A DNA stretch of 64,000 nt from Halobacillus massiliensis (GTDB taxonomy: Bacteria > Bacillota > Bacilli > Bacillales > Halobacillaceae): positions 4,085,059-4,149,058 of the forward strand of contig NZ_LT800499.1 in assembly GCF_900166625.1 (NCBI RefSeq), given 5' to 3'. A program made the translations under genes and the position numbers. Positions 1 to 7,710 of this stretch are shown here, in pieces. The notes under the pieces are model-generated. The model had not been told where the DNA came from, did no database searches, and saw nothing but the letters and a program-made list of their open reading frames with translations. How positions within the stretch are numbered: the stretch's first letter is position 1; each line of letters opens with the position of its first letter.

Positions 1-576
1 CCAAAGGTTGCCAAACTGCACATCAAGAACGTCAATCATTCCTTCAGTTTCTTTGTTATTTAACTGCGGTTCTTTTACAGGAAGTGTAATGACACTATTT
101 GCATCGATTACCGGACCTACTTCTTCAAAAGTAATAATGCCCGCAGCTAGACGTGCTCCCGTAAAGGCATAAATATCCCGTCCGTGAAAGGTGTACGATT
201 CTCCTGATCTTGGCAGCCTGTTTACAGATTCATCAATTATTCTTGCCTCTTCTATCCCCTCCGTCCGATTAATGTGGGTGAGCGTACCGTTATCGGGGGT
301 CACTACAAAATGGCCTTCCCCTGTCTTTACGACTATACTTCTCCTCTCAGAGCCTACCCCTGGATCTACTACAGAAACGAAAACAGTTCCTTCAGCCCAG
401 TAGGAAATCGTTTGCCAAAGCCGGTAAGAGGCTTCCCATATGTCAAAAGGAGGAATATCGTGGGTCAAATCATAGATCTTAAGCCCGTGATCAACAGAAT
501 GAGCGACTCCATACATCGCGTTCACAGCTCCATCACTGAGTCCGAAATCAGATTGTAAAATTAAGGTCTTGTTCAT
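1..576 (-). CDS. SAM hydroxide adenosyltransferase (DUF62 / chlorinase-fluorinase superfamily), 3' end cut by window
   Basis: I translated this directly; 192 codons lie inside the window and the C-terminus is missing. The family hydrolyses S-adenosylmethionine to adenosine and methionine, using water activated by an Asp-Arg-His set. I see those as Asp71 and Arg78 in a DPGVG...R stretch and His131 in HGRD. The N-terminal DFG (10-12) and the PDNGTLT stretch (94-100) are also family-typical. The start at 576 is an ATG preceded by a GGAGG ribosome site. Halogenases of this superfamily act on the same substrate, but the Asp-Arg-His set points to the hydrolytic branch. The physiological role in Firmicutes is not well settled. 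The downstream neighbour is outside the window. Confidence 0.85.
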   Translation of the reverse strand, partial: MNKTLILQSDFGLSDGAVNAMYGVAHSVDHGLKIYDLTHDIPPFDIWEASYRLWQTISYWAEGTVFVSVVDPGVGSERRSIVVKTGEGHFVVTPDNGTLTHINRTEGIEEARIIDESVNRLPRSGESYTFHGRDIYAFTGARLAAGIITFEEVGPVIDANSVITLPVKEPQLNNKETEGMIDVLDVQFGNLW

Positions 577-785
577 CTGGTTACCTCCAGTACAATCGCC
601 AATTTATCCTAAATATTTAAAGTAATCATACATAAAGTCGACGAAAAAAACAACGACATTCGTTCGACGTTTTTGGCAATCATCCACGAAAAAGCTTGAA
701 ATAGAATAAAAAAGTTTATAAGTCCGCATTGTGGAAGAAATTCGACTATTTTACTATAATAAAAATGATAGAAAGGAGCCGCTTT

Positions 786-1217
786 ATGACTAATGATAGT
801 AAATTAACTTTAATTTCAGAGCTTGAAGGAATCTTTCGTAAATTTATCAGAGGATATAGAAGGGATTTAAACGAAAGATTAGGGGAAGGGTTTACAAATA
901 GTGAACTCGCTTTTCTTACAGCTATTAAAGAAAACAATGAGCAGAATGTTTCTAATTTAGCATCTGGACTTAATGTATCCAACAGCCATGCAACTTCCAT
1001 CATGAACCGACTAGTCGAAAAAGACTTAATAACTAGAACAAGAAGCCAAAAAGACAGACGAGTGGTTGTTTTTGAACTGACCGACGAGGGAAATGACGTT
1101 TACTCTCATCTTAATAATAAAAGAGTCGAATATATGCAGGAAAGATTCGAAACACTTTCCACCAGTGATATAAAAGAGTTGATCCGAATATTTTATAAGC
1201 TTGAACAAAAAAAATAG
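786..1217 (+). CDS. MarR-family transcriptional regulator
   Basis: A 143-residue winged-helix repressor-type protein. The recognition part is the stretch SNLASGLNVSNSHATSIMNR (about residues 57-76), followed by a wing with charged residues (QKDRRVVVFELTDEG), the usual MarR signature. Helices at both ends would form the dimer interface. I chose ATG 786 because GAAAGGAG sits 7 bases upstream; a longer reading frame from 729 has no ribosome site. The gene is divergent from the SAM hydrolase, so that gene may be a target, but no clear operator is visible. The ligand is unknown. Confidence 0.85.
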   Translation: MTNDSKLTLISELEGIFRKFIRGYRRDLNERLGEGFTNSELAFLTAIKENNEQNVSNLASGLNVSNSHATSIMNRLVEKDLITRTRSQKDRRVVVFELTDEGNDVYSHLNNKRVEYMQERFETLSTSDIKELIRIFYKLEQKK

Positions 1218-1238
1218 ACCGGCTGAGCGGTCTTTTAT
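1217..1238 (+). terminator. Rho-independent terminator after the MarR gene
   Basis: GACCG / CGGTC stem with a TTTT tail. It begins inside the stop codon of the MarR gene and touches the 3' end of the convergent DUF1450 gene. Confidence 0.7.
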
Positions 1239-1468
1239 TCTGCATAAAAAGCAAGTTCTTCTTCAATTTTTTGACGTATTTTGTCCAGCGCCTCTTCCGG
1301 GGTGCTTCCAAAGACCCTTGTGCCATTTACCATAGCGTATGGTTTTAAGGCACATAGGCCGCAGAAGGATAAACATTCATTCATCAACACAGCTACATCT
1401 GGATATTCAGATTCAATAATAGATTCGACATCCATCTCATTGATTAAGTTGCTGTCACATATTTCCAC
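1235..1468 (-). CDS. DUF1450 (YuzB-like) small protein, start region possibly frameshifted
   Basis: A small Cys-containing protein (77 codons from GTG 1468) with the stretch CLSFCGLCALKPYAMVNG, typical of the DUF1450/YuzB family; function unknown. The start is a problem. A good ribosome site (AAAAGGAG) is followed at ideal spacing by ATG 1482, but that frame stops after two codons (ATG GGG TAG). One more G in the G4 run at 1477-1480 would join that ATG to the GTA GTT GTA GTG GAA frame, giving an N-terminus MGVVVVEICDSNL. As written, only GTG 1468 is in frame, and it sits about 24 bases from the ribosome site. The gene precedes the ribF paralogue end and converges with the MarR gene. Confidence 0.75.
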   Translation of the reverse strand: MEICDSNLINEMDVESIIESEYPDVAVLMNECLSFCGLCALKPYAMVNGTRVFGSTPEEALDKIRQKIEEELAFYAE

Positions 1469-1498
1469 TACAACTACCCCATGGTGAAACTTCTCCTT

Positions 1499-2446
1499 TT
1501 ATACCGTGTGATCCAGTCCTAAAATGGCCCTGGCATCCTTTTCATCCTGTTTCATCTGATCGATAAGGGCATCGAGCCCGTCGAAATTCTCTTCTCCTCG
1601 CATAAACCGCAGATATTTTACTGTCACTGTCTTTCCATATAAATCACCTGAAAAATCAAGCAGATAGGCTTCCACTTTAAATGATTTCCCACTTACTGTC
1701 GGACGGTAGCCTGCACTGATTAATGAATAGTAATGCGCATTGGCTCGGTCGTGATGAACTTCTACAACGCCGAGATAAACTCCCGGCGATGGCTGGACAT
1801 ATTCATCAATCTCCCCTAAGTTTAAAGTAGGAAACCCCAGCTGGCGGCCAAGGGCTTCTCCTTTTTCAACGATACCTGTTATTTCAAAGGGACGACCGAG
1901 CAGTCCCTGAGCTGCTTCCATTTGACCGCCGGCCACTAAGGAGCGTATCTTTGTACTGCTTACTTTTTCACTGTTAAATGTAACATGCGGGAGAACGGTT
2001 ACTTGAATTCCGTGCCTGCCTGCAAGCTCAATTAAACCATCCGTACCTGCATTTCGGCCTTTTCCAAACTTAAAGCCTTCTCCTACAATAATATGGCTGA
2101 TCGTAAGCTGACCTAAATGTTCAAGAACGAATTGTTCGGGAGTAATTTGAGCGTATTCTTTTGTAAAGTAAACATGGTAGTAACGATCTACACCGGCCTG
2201 TTCGAGGAGATCACGCCTGTCCTGAAAAGACGACAATGTCTTTTGATAGTCCTTATCGCCTTTTAATATCCAAAGCGGATGCTCAGAAAAACCGAAGACC
2301 GAAATCTCTTCATCTTTCCCGCAGACGGCTCGTGCCTCTTGCAGGAGCTGTTGATGACCTAAATGCAAACCATCGAATTTTCCGATGACTAATACTGTGG
2401 ACCGGTCATTGACTGGAGGCAAATCCGTTACTTCAATTGTTTTCAT
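1499..2446 (-). CDS. ribF: Bifunctional riboflavin kinase / FAD synthetase (RibF-type)
   Basis: A 315-residue two-domain enzyme of the RibF family, which converts riboflavin to FMN and FMN to FAD in the cytoplasm. The N-terminal nucleotidyltransferase domain shows GKFDGLHLGH (22-31) and the SSTKIR motif near residue 164. The C-terminal kinase domain from about 185 shows GFPTLN, YRPTV and LLDFSGDLYGK. The usual PTAN metal-binding motif reads PTLN, so the kinase half is slightly divergent. The gene is not in the usual rpsO-truB setting, so it may be a second RibF copy. ATG 2446 has AAAGGGGAG upstream. Confidence 0.85.
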   Translation of the reverse strand: MKTIEVTDLPPVNDRSTVLVIGKFDGLHLGHQQLLQEARAVCGKDEEISVFGFSEHPLWILKGDKDYQKTLSSFQDRRDLLEQAGVDRYYHVYFTKEYAQITPEQFVLEHLGQLTISHIIVGEGFKFGKGRNAGTDGLIELAGRHGIQVTVLPHVTFNSEKVSSTKIRSLVAGGQMEAAQGLLGRPFEITGIVEKGEALGRQLGFPTLNLGEIDEYVQPSPGVYLGVVEVHHDRANAHYYSLISAGYRPTVSGKSFKVEAYLLDFSGDLYGKTVTVKYLRFMRGEENFDGLDALIDQMKQDEKDARAILGLDHTV

Positions 2447-2542
2447 TTTTCTGTACTCCCCTTTTTCGCGTTCCTGTGTACTCTATGTTCCATATTATAA
2501 TCTCCCAAACGTTGATACAACTAATTTGCCCGATGAAAGGAA

Positions 2543-3094
2543 GTGGCTGATATTCTGGATAAAGCGCAAAAATTTGCTGACTGTGCTCACAAAGGTCAAA
2601 AACGCAAAGCCTCTAAGGAAGATTACATTAACCATCCGATTCGTGTAGCTGAAATATTGAAGAAAGCAGGTTCGTCTGAAGAACTGATTTGTGCCGGTTA
2701 CCTTCACGATGTCGTAGAAGACACCTCATATGAACTGGATGATATAGAAAAAAAATTCGGCCTTAAAGTTCGACGTCTCGTTGCTGCCCATACGGAGGAT
2801 AAAACGAAAACCTGGCGTGAAAGAAAAGCCCATACGATCACTACCGTAAGAATGGCAGACAAAGAGGTAAAATCTTTAATTGTGGCTGATAAGCTCGATA
2901 ACCTTTCCTCTATTGAAAATGACCAAAGAAATTTCGGCAATGAGGTGTGGGACTTTTTTAAAGCGGGTTATGATTTGCAGCAATGGTATTATCAATCGAT
3001 AGATGAACATATGCTTGACGGACTCCCTGAGCAGAAAACACCCGAATTCTTTATGGATTACCGTCGTCTCGTTCAACGAGTATTTTCATCCTAA
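2543..3094 (+). CDS. HD-domain phosphohydrolase (RelA/SpoT-hydrolase-like)
   Basis: A 183-residue single-domain HD protein. The metal-binding pattern is present: His31 (NHPIRVAEIL), His55-Asp56 (GYLHDVVEDT, with Glu59-Asp60) and a late Asp in ADKLDNLSSIE. This order resembles the ppGpp-hydrolase domain of RelA/SpoT and small alarmone hydrolases, so a nucleotide pyrophosphohydrolase role is the best inference. The substrate is not shown. The start is GTG 2543, with GAAAGGAA just before it at unusually short spacing. It is transcribed divergently from ribF and converges on the MurE-like gene, sharing a bidirectional terminator. Confidence 0.75.
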   Translation: MADILDKAQKFADCAHKGQKRKASKEDYINHPIRVAEILKKAGSSEELICAGYLHDVVEDTSYELDDIEKKFGLKVRRLVAAHTEDKTKTWRERKAHTITTVRMADKEVKSLIVADKLDNLSSIENDQRNFGNEVWDFFKAGYDLQQWYYQSIDEHMLDGLPEQKTPEFFMDYRRLVQRVFSS

Positions 3095-3123
3095 AAAAGA
3101 GGAGCAGCCCCCCTCTTTTTTAG
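3091..3123. terminator. Bidirectional terminator between convergent genes
   Basis: A perfect 12-base stem, CTAAAAAAGAGG / CCTCTTTTTTAG, with a nine-base loop. A-rich and T-rich arms serve both strands. Confidence 0.85.
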
Positions 3124-3128
3124 GAGGA

Positions 3129-4610
3129 CTACAGATAGTGTGCTTGAATTATCTCCTCATCAGAATGGGGAATCTCTTTACCCTTAACAATTTGCGCATT
3201 GTTAATACAGCCGCTGGTCAAGAGAATAAGGTCTCCTTCCCCGGCCAGCTGCAATGCTTTTAAGACTCCCTCTTTCCTTGTAAGAGCCGTATGGATATTA
3301 GGGGCATTCGGCTCTGCAAATCCTTTTACAACTTGATTGACGATCTCCTGGGGATCATGGTAACCCGGGTGGTCTACAGTAACTACTACCTCATCAGCCT
3401 GTCCATCAATGGCTGCCGCCATTTTCGGCATCTTATTAAAATCTCTGATTCCAATACCTGCGATCATAAGAATCAGCCGATTATACTTTATCTTTTTAAC
3501 TTCTTCTACCAAACGGGTGATCGCTACAGGCGTGTGAGCATAATCCAGAATAATTTTTGCTGCATCAGGCGCTTCAATGACCTGGAATCGGCCTTCAGGA
3601 CTCTCGAGCCTCGGAAGAACATTTATAATCTGCTTCATGGTATACCCAAGTAAAACCGCCGCCCCTGCAGCTGAAAGGATATTAGCAATATTATAGTTGC
3701 CAAAGATAGGCACATAAACGGGATAGCACTCACCGAGGTAATTTAAATAAAAGGTTGTTCCATTGTCAGATACATTTATTTCAGAGGCTTTTAGGTCCGC
3801 CTCACTTTCCTCTCTCAAACTATACGTAAGAAAAGGACCATCAAACCTTTGGAGAATGTCTGCTCCCATCCCTGCATCATCTAAATTGATAACAGCACAT
3901 TTTGTCTGTTTAAATAATTGCAGTTTACATTTCTTATAATGATCTATTGTTTTATGGTATTCTAAATGTTCTTCTGAAAAATTTGTGTGGATGGCTACAT
4001 CATAAAGAATCCCTTCCACTCTCATCTGATCAAGAGCGATAGAAGAGACTTCCATTGAAACGGCCTTGTCGCCGTGCTGTTCAAGCATATGAAAAATTTG
4101 ATGAAGGTCGATGGATTCAGGGGTAGTGGGAGTGCTTTTTCTATAGGCTATCTTTTCTTTTGAGGTCCAGATGCCTGTCGTTCCAATCAAGCCAGTCGGC
4201 ATGTTAAGAAGGTTGAGAAGAGAGCGGACATAAGAAGACACTGTCGTCTTGCCGTTTGTCCCCGTAACTCCAATAGTTTTCAGCGTTTCATCTGCTCGAT
4301 GATTGAAATGCTTCGCTATATAAGCCATTGCTTTCCTGACATCTTTCACTAGCAAAAAACTGCAGCATGGATATTTACGGCTCCACTTTTGCAAGTCTTC
4401 CTCCTTGTCGCTTACCACTGAATTCGCACCGCTCTCAATTGCTTCTTCAACATAGCAGTTACCATCTGTATTCTCTCCTCTTATGCAGAAGAACATGGAA
4501 TCTTTACAAACATTTTTAGAATGAAACATTAATGCGGTCACAGTTTGTATTTGTGGGCCGAAACATTTTACTATACCCAAAGATTTTAGTTGATTAAAAT
4601 TCATATTCAT
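3129..4610 (-). CDS. MurE-like Mur ligase, non-canonical substrate motifs (copy 1)
   Basis: A 493-residue Mur-ligase-fold enzyme closest in layout to MurE, which adds the third amino acid to UDP-MurNAc-dipeptide. The ATP loop GVTGTNGKTT (114-123), the TPTTPES stretch, the carbamylated-lysine region (KLQLF) and LDYAHTP are intact. Key substrate residues differ. The UDP-binding DSR becomes HSK (30-32), MEVSSHAL becomes MEVSSIAL, the DKxKR stretch becomes DFNKMPK, and the DNPR motif that reads meso-DAP becomes DHPG. It is therefore probably an amide ligase using a different acceptor. It lies divergent from a second MurE-like gene. ATG 4610 has GAGGGA upstream. Confidence 0.8.
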   Translation of the reverse strand: MNMNFNQLKSLGIVKCFGPQIQTVTALMFHSKNVCKDSMFFCIRGENTDGNCYVEEAIESGANSVVSDKEEDLQKWSRKYPCCSFLLVKDVRKAMAYIAKHFNHRADETLKTIGVTGTNGKTTVSSYVRSLLNLLNMPTGLIGTTGIWTSKEKIAYRKSTPTTPESIDLHQIFHMLEQHGDKAVSMEVSSIALDQMRVEGILYDVAIHTNFSEEHLEYHKTIDHYKKCKLQLFKQTKCAVINLDDAGMGADILQRFDGPFLTYSLREESEADLKASEINVSDNGTTFYLNYLGECYPVYVPIFGNYNIANILSAAGAAVLLGYTMKQIINVLPRLESPEGRFQVIEAPDAAKIILDYAHTPVAITRLVEEVKKIKYNRLILMIAGIGIRDFNKMPKMAAAIDGQADEVVVTVDHPGYHDPQEIVNQVVKGFAEPNAPNIHTALTRKEGVLKALQLAGEGDLILLTSGCINNAQIVKGKEIPHSDEEIIQAHYL

Positions 4611-4666
4611 CTTATCATTCCCTCACGTGTTTCTTTTTTGATGAATGGAGTGTTATGTTTTTGCAG

Positions 4667-4692
4667 ACTCTGTTAATAAGAAAAAACAGAGT
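4667..4692. promoter_or_regulatory. Inverted repeat in the shared promoter region of the two MurE-like genes
   Basis: ACTCTGTT and AACAGAGT form a perfect 8-base inverted repeat with a 10-base spacer, roughly 60-80 bases upstream of copy 1. It could be an operator for either divergent gene or a hairpin in the leader of copy 1. No protein can be assigned. Confidence 0.35.
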
Positions 4693-4867
4693 GATATGTA
4701 AAAACAGCCTTGCTCTCTTTTAGTATGAGCTTTATCTTTTTATTTTATAAAGGCGCTTTTCACTAAAACCAGTCTCTCATATCATATCAAAATAAGCCCG
4801 GGGCTATTTCTATTGATAGTATTTAGAATAGCACAATCCTAACCTGTAAAGGCGTGAAAAAATATCC

Positions 4868-6334
4868 ATGAAGTTAATCGACCTCTTAGAAAACATAACC
4901 GTAGAAAATAAAGTAGCTCCTGACTTTTTAAATCTTAAGATTAAAGGGCTGACCGACGACTCCACTCTAGTTGAAAAAGGCAGTGCTTTTATTGCAATTA
5001 AAGGCTATCAATCCGACGGGCATCTCTTCATTGATGATGCTATAGAAAGAGGAGCTGCCGTCATCTTTGGAGAGAAGCCCATCTCAAATAAACTTTCGGT
5101 ACCTTATGTTCAAGTTCCCAACAGCCGCCAGGCGCTTGGCCGATTATCCGCCGTCTATTATGATCATCCTTCAAGAAAGAAGCTGATGATAGGGATCACA
5201 GGTACTAATGGGAAAACAACGACGAGTTATATGGTCAGACACATTCTTGAAAAATTTGGAAATACCTGTGCGCTTATCGGCACTATCCAAAACATTATTA
5301 ATGGAGAAAGACATAAAACGATTAACACAACACCAAACCCGCTTATCATCAATCAGGTTTTAACTGAGAGTACAGATGATTATGTTGTTATGGAAGCTTC
5401 CTCCCAGGGGCTATCGGAATTTCGATTAGAAGGAATAGAATTCGATGCCTGTCTCTTTACCAACCTCTCCCCGGAACATTTGGATTATCACGGTTCTTTG
5501 GAAAAATATTTTGAAGCGAAAAAACAGCTTTTCCATAAATTAAAGAAAAATGGGACTGCACTTATTAATTATGATGATGAATTTGGCAAGAGGCTGGCTG
5601 AAGAATTGGCTTCAGATGGAATAAAGGTAAAAACGTTCGGCCAATCCGAAGGAGCAGATTATCAAATAAAAGACCTGTCATCTTCACCTCCCGCTCATTT
5701 GTTTATTGAAGACCAAAGTCAATGGTTAAAGCTGCCTTCTCCAATCGCCGGTTACCATAACTTATACAACTCTGCTTTAAGTTATATTACAGGCAGAAGC
5801 TTTTCCATCCCTTCTGCTGCTATTATTCAAACAATGGAAACCTTCCCCGGAGTGGAAGGACGCTTTAATATCTATAAGCTGGAGAACGAAGTCTGTGTAG
5901 TCATTGACTATGCCCATACAGCGGAAGCCATCTTAAATTGCCTGCAGACCGCGCTGGATTCCACCGAAAATCGCCTCATTCATATTTTTGGATTCCGAGG
6001 CAATAAAGATAAGGAAAAACGCAGTGAAATGGTAAAAATAAGTGCAGAAATCAGTGATATGTTCATTCTGACTTTAGACGATCTTAATGGCGTCTCATCC
6101 AGCGGTATGGTGGAAACCCTGGAAATACTTCAAGAAACGTACGGGAACGAAAAAGGCTCTATCATTCCTGACCGGACTTCTGCGATCGAAAAAGCTCTAA
6201 CTATGAGTAAGCCGGGAGATTGGATTGTCATTACAGGAAAAGGACATGAAGAATACAAGGAGACCTATCGACATCCTGTAACCTCTGATAAAGAAGCCAT
6301 TCAATACCTTTCAAAACAGAAATTCGAGGTTTGA
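4868..6334 (+). CDS. MurE-like Mur ligase, non-canonical substrate motifs (copy 2)
   Basis: A 488-residue Mur ligase, clearly paralogous to the divergent copy 1 but well diverged. The ATP loop GITGTNGKTT begins at Gly109. HLDYHGSLEKYFEAKKQLF retains the carbamylated-lysine site, and the C-terminal domain keeps GNKDKEKR and TGKGHEEY. Departures from true MurE are DSR to DST (31-33), MEVSSHAL to MEASSQGL, and DNPR to DDLNG. Loss of the arginine-bearing DNPR argues against meso-DAP as the added residue. The ribosome site is weak (AAAGGCG, long spacing). A DJ-1/PfpI gene follows 63 bases downstream and may be cotranscribed. Confidence 0.8.
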   Translation: MKLIDLLENITVENKVAPDFLNLKIKGLTDDSTLVEKGSAFIAIKGYQSDGHLFIDDAIERGAAVIFGEKPISNKLSVPYVQVPNSRQALGRLSAVYYDHPSRKKLMIGITGTNGKTTTSYMVRHILEKFGNTCALIGTIQNIINGERHKTINTTPNPLIINQVLTESTDDYVVMEASSQGLSEFRLEGIEFDACLFTNLSPEHLDYHGSLEKYFEAKKQLFHKLKKNGTALINYDDEFGKRLAEELASDGIKVKTFGQSEGADYQIKDLSSSPPAHLFIEDQSQWLKLPSPIAGYHNLYNSALSYITGRSFSIPSAAIIQTMETFPGVEGRFNIYKLENEVCVVIDYAHTAEAILNCLQTALDSTENRLIHIFGFRGNKDKEKRSEMVKISAEISDMFILTLDDLNGVSSSGMVETLEILQETYGNEKGSIIPDRTSAIEKALTMSKPGDWIVITGKGHEEYKETYRHPVTSDKEAIQYLSKQKFEV

Positions 6335-6397
6335 TCTTTTGAAACCGAGGGAATGAGATTTTCGTGAAGATAAACAGTGCTTAGGAGGTATGACAAA

Positions 6398-7060
6398 ATG
6401 ACCAAAAAAGTTCTTATGGTAGTAACAAACCATGAAAAAATAAACGAAGAGACACCCACAGGCATCTGGCTTTCTGAATTCGGTGAAGCCTATAATGAAT
6501 TTAAGCAGCACGGATACGAAGTAACAGTAGCCAGTCCGAGCGGCGGACAATCACCCGTTGACCCAAACAGCGTCAGTGAAGATGAGCCTCAGGAAATTCT
6601 TGATACGAAAATCCATTTAGAGGACACGCTTCCAATTGCATCTGTTTCCGCTGAAGACTTTGATGCAATATTCCTTCCCGGCGGGCACGGAACCATGTTC
6701 GATTTTCCAAAGAACGAAAAACTACAGGAACTGCTTCGTAGCTTCTTTGAATCCGATAAAGTAATCGGAGCGGTCTGCCATGGTCCTTCCGCATTTGCAG
6801 AGGCTAAGCTTTCTAATGGAGAGCCGCTCGTTAAAGGAAAACGATTGAACGCATTTACGGATACGGAAGAGGCTGATACAACGCTTGATAAGCACATGCC
6901 ATTCCTTCTTGAAAGCCGTCTGCGTGAGCTTGGAGCTGTATTCACTTCTTCAGCCAACTGGTCAGAGCATGTGGAAGTTGACGGTAAACTGATAACTGGT
7001 CAGAATCCGCAGTCTACAGTTGCTGTATCAAAAGAATTTGTAAAACAGCTGCAGCATTAA
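6398..7060 (+). CDS. DJ-1/PfpI-family protein, Hsp31/HchA-like
   Basis: A 220-residue class-I-glutamine-amidotransferase-like fold. The nucleophile elbow is AVCHGP with Cys127-His128, and the partner acidic residue is in TGIWLSE (Glu27). Hsp31-type members act on methylglyoxal (glutathione-independent glyoxalase) and are also described as chaperones or deglycases; which activity applies here cannot be told. I start at ATG 6398, which has AGGAGG at good spacing. The gene ends in a strong terminator. Confidence 0.85.
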   Translation: MTKKVLMVVTNHEKINEETPTGIWLSEFGEAYNEFKQHGYEVTVASPSGGQSPVDPNSVSEDEPQEILDTKIHLEDTLPIASVSAEDFDAIFLPGGHGTMFDFPKNEKLQELLRSFFESDKVIGAVCHGPSAFAEAKLSNGEPLVKGKRLNAFTDTEEADTTLDKHMPFLLESRLRELGAVFTSSANWSEHVEVDGKLITGQNPQSTVAVSKEFVKQLQH

Positions 7061-7074
7061 GAGCTGTGTTTTTT

Positions 7075-7110
7075 AAAAGCCGCGGGGAATTATTCTCCCG
7101 CGGCTTTTTT
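7075..7110 (+). terminator. Terminator after the DJ-1/PfpI gene
   Basis: AAAAGCCGCGGG stem with CCCGCGGCTTTT and a further T run; strong GC-rich hairpin. Confidence 0.9.
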
Positions 7111-7151
7111 GTTGTCTATTATTAGAAAGTGATCAATGGGGAGAAAGGCTG

Positions 7152-7609
7152 GACCGTTTACTTCAGTTGGAGAAAAGCGGCTGGGAAATAACTCGCTTTC
7201 CGCGGGGAGCCGGTGAGCTAGCTCTTTTCACTCGCGGATGGAGTCTCACCATTTCCCATGGGGAGAACGGAACACTGTAATCTGCTCTCTAATGGGATTG
7301 ATCCTCTCTTTTTAAATGTTCCGTTCCTCAAAAAAACGTAAAGGGCCGGGGGGAACGGCGAGACTCCTATGGGAGGATAGAACAGGGTGAGATCCCGGAG
7401 GGCTAAAAGCCCGAGGAAGCTCACCGTTCACCCATGGAAAGCGAGTTGTTTCCCCAGGTCCGGTTCTTTTCATTAAGGTAAACGGAACCGATCAGCCTAG
7501 AACATAGGCAAGATCCCGGAGGGCTAAAAGCCCGAGGAAGCTCACCGTTCGCCCATGGAAAGCGAGTCGTTTCCCCAGGCCCGGCTCTTTTCATTAAGGT
7601 AAACGGAAC
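7152..7609 (+). repeat. Composite hairpin repeat block R1
   Basis: About 460 bp of intergenic repeat, bounded by CCGTTTA at the left and TAAACGGAA at the right. Module A (GCTGGGAAATAACTCGC, CGCGGGGAGCCGGTGAGC) is followed by module B (GGGCCGGGGGGAACGGCGAG, GATCCCGGAGGGC, AAGCTCACCGTTC, CCCATGGAAAGCGAG). The right half of module B is present twice in tandem. Each module folds back on itself. It lies between convergent genes and has no credible coding sequence. Related blocks are at 13284, 28660, 37187 and 47163. Confidence 0.85.
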
Positions 7610-7662
7610 AAGAGGCTACTTTTTTGAGAATCAAAGGATCCTTCTGTGAAATAAGAACAGGG

Positions 7663-7699
7663 AAAACCCCTTAAAGAATTAACTTCTCTAAGGGGTTTT
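7663..7699 (-). terminator. Terminator after the FAD oxidoreductase gene
   Basis: AAAACCCCTTA and TAAGGGGTTTT arms separated by 15 bases, immediately downstream of the minus-strand gene ending at 7711. Confidence 0.8.
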
Positions 7700-7710
7700 A
7701 CTCATTATCT

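Noticed and set aside
3129..6334. Calling either Mur ligase the essential murE
   Set aside because: Both lack DSR and DNPR and lie outside a wall-synthesis cluster.
7218..7424. Open frames inside the repeat blocks (also around 28676, 37597 and 47199)
   Set aside because: They follow the repeat sequence, are not the same between blocks, and have no ribosome sites; the blocks are structural repeats, not genes or insertion sequences.
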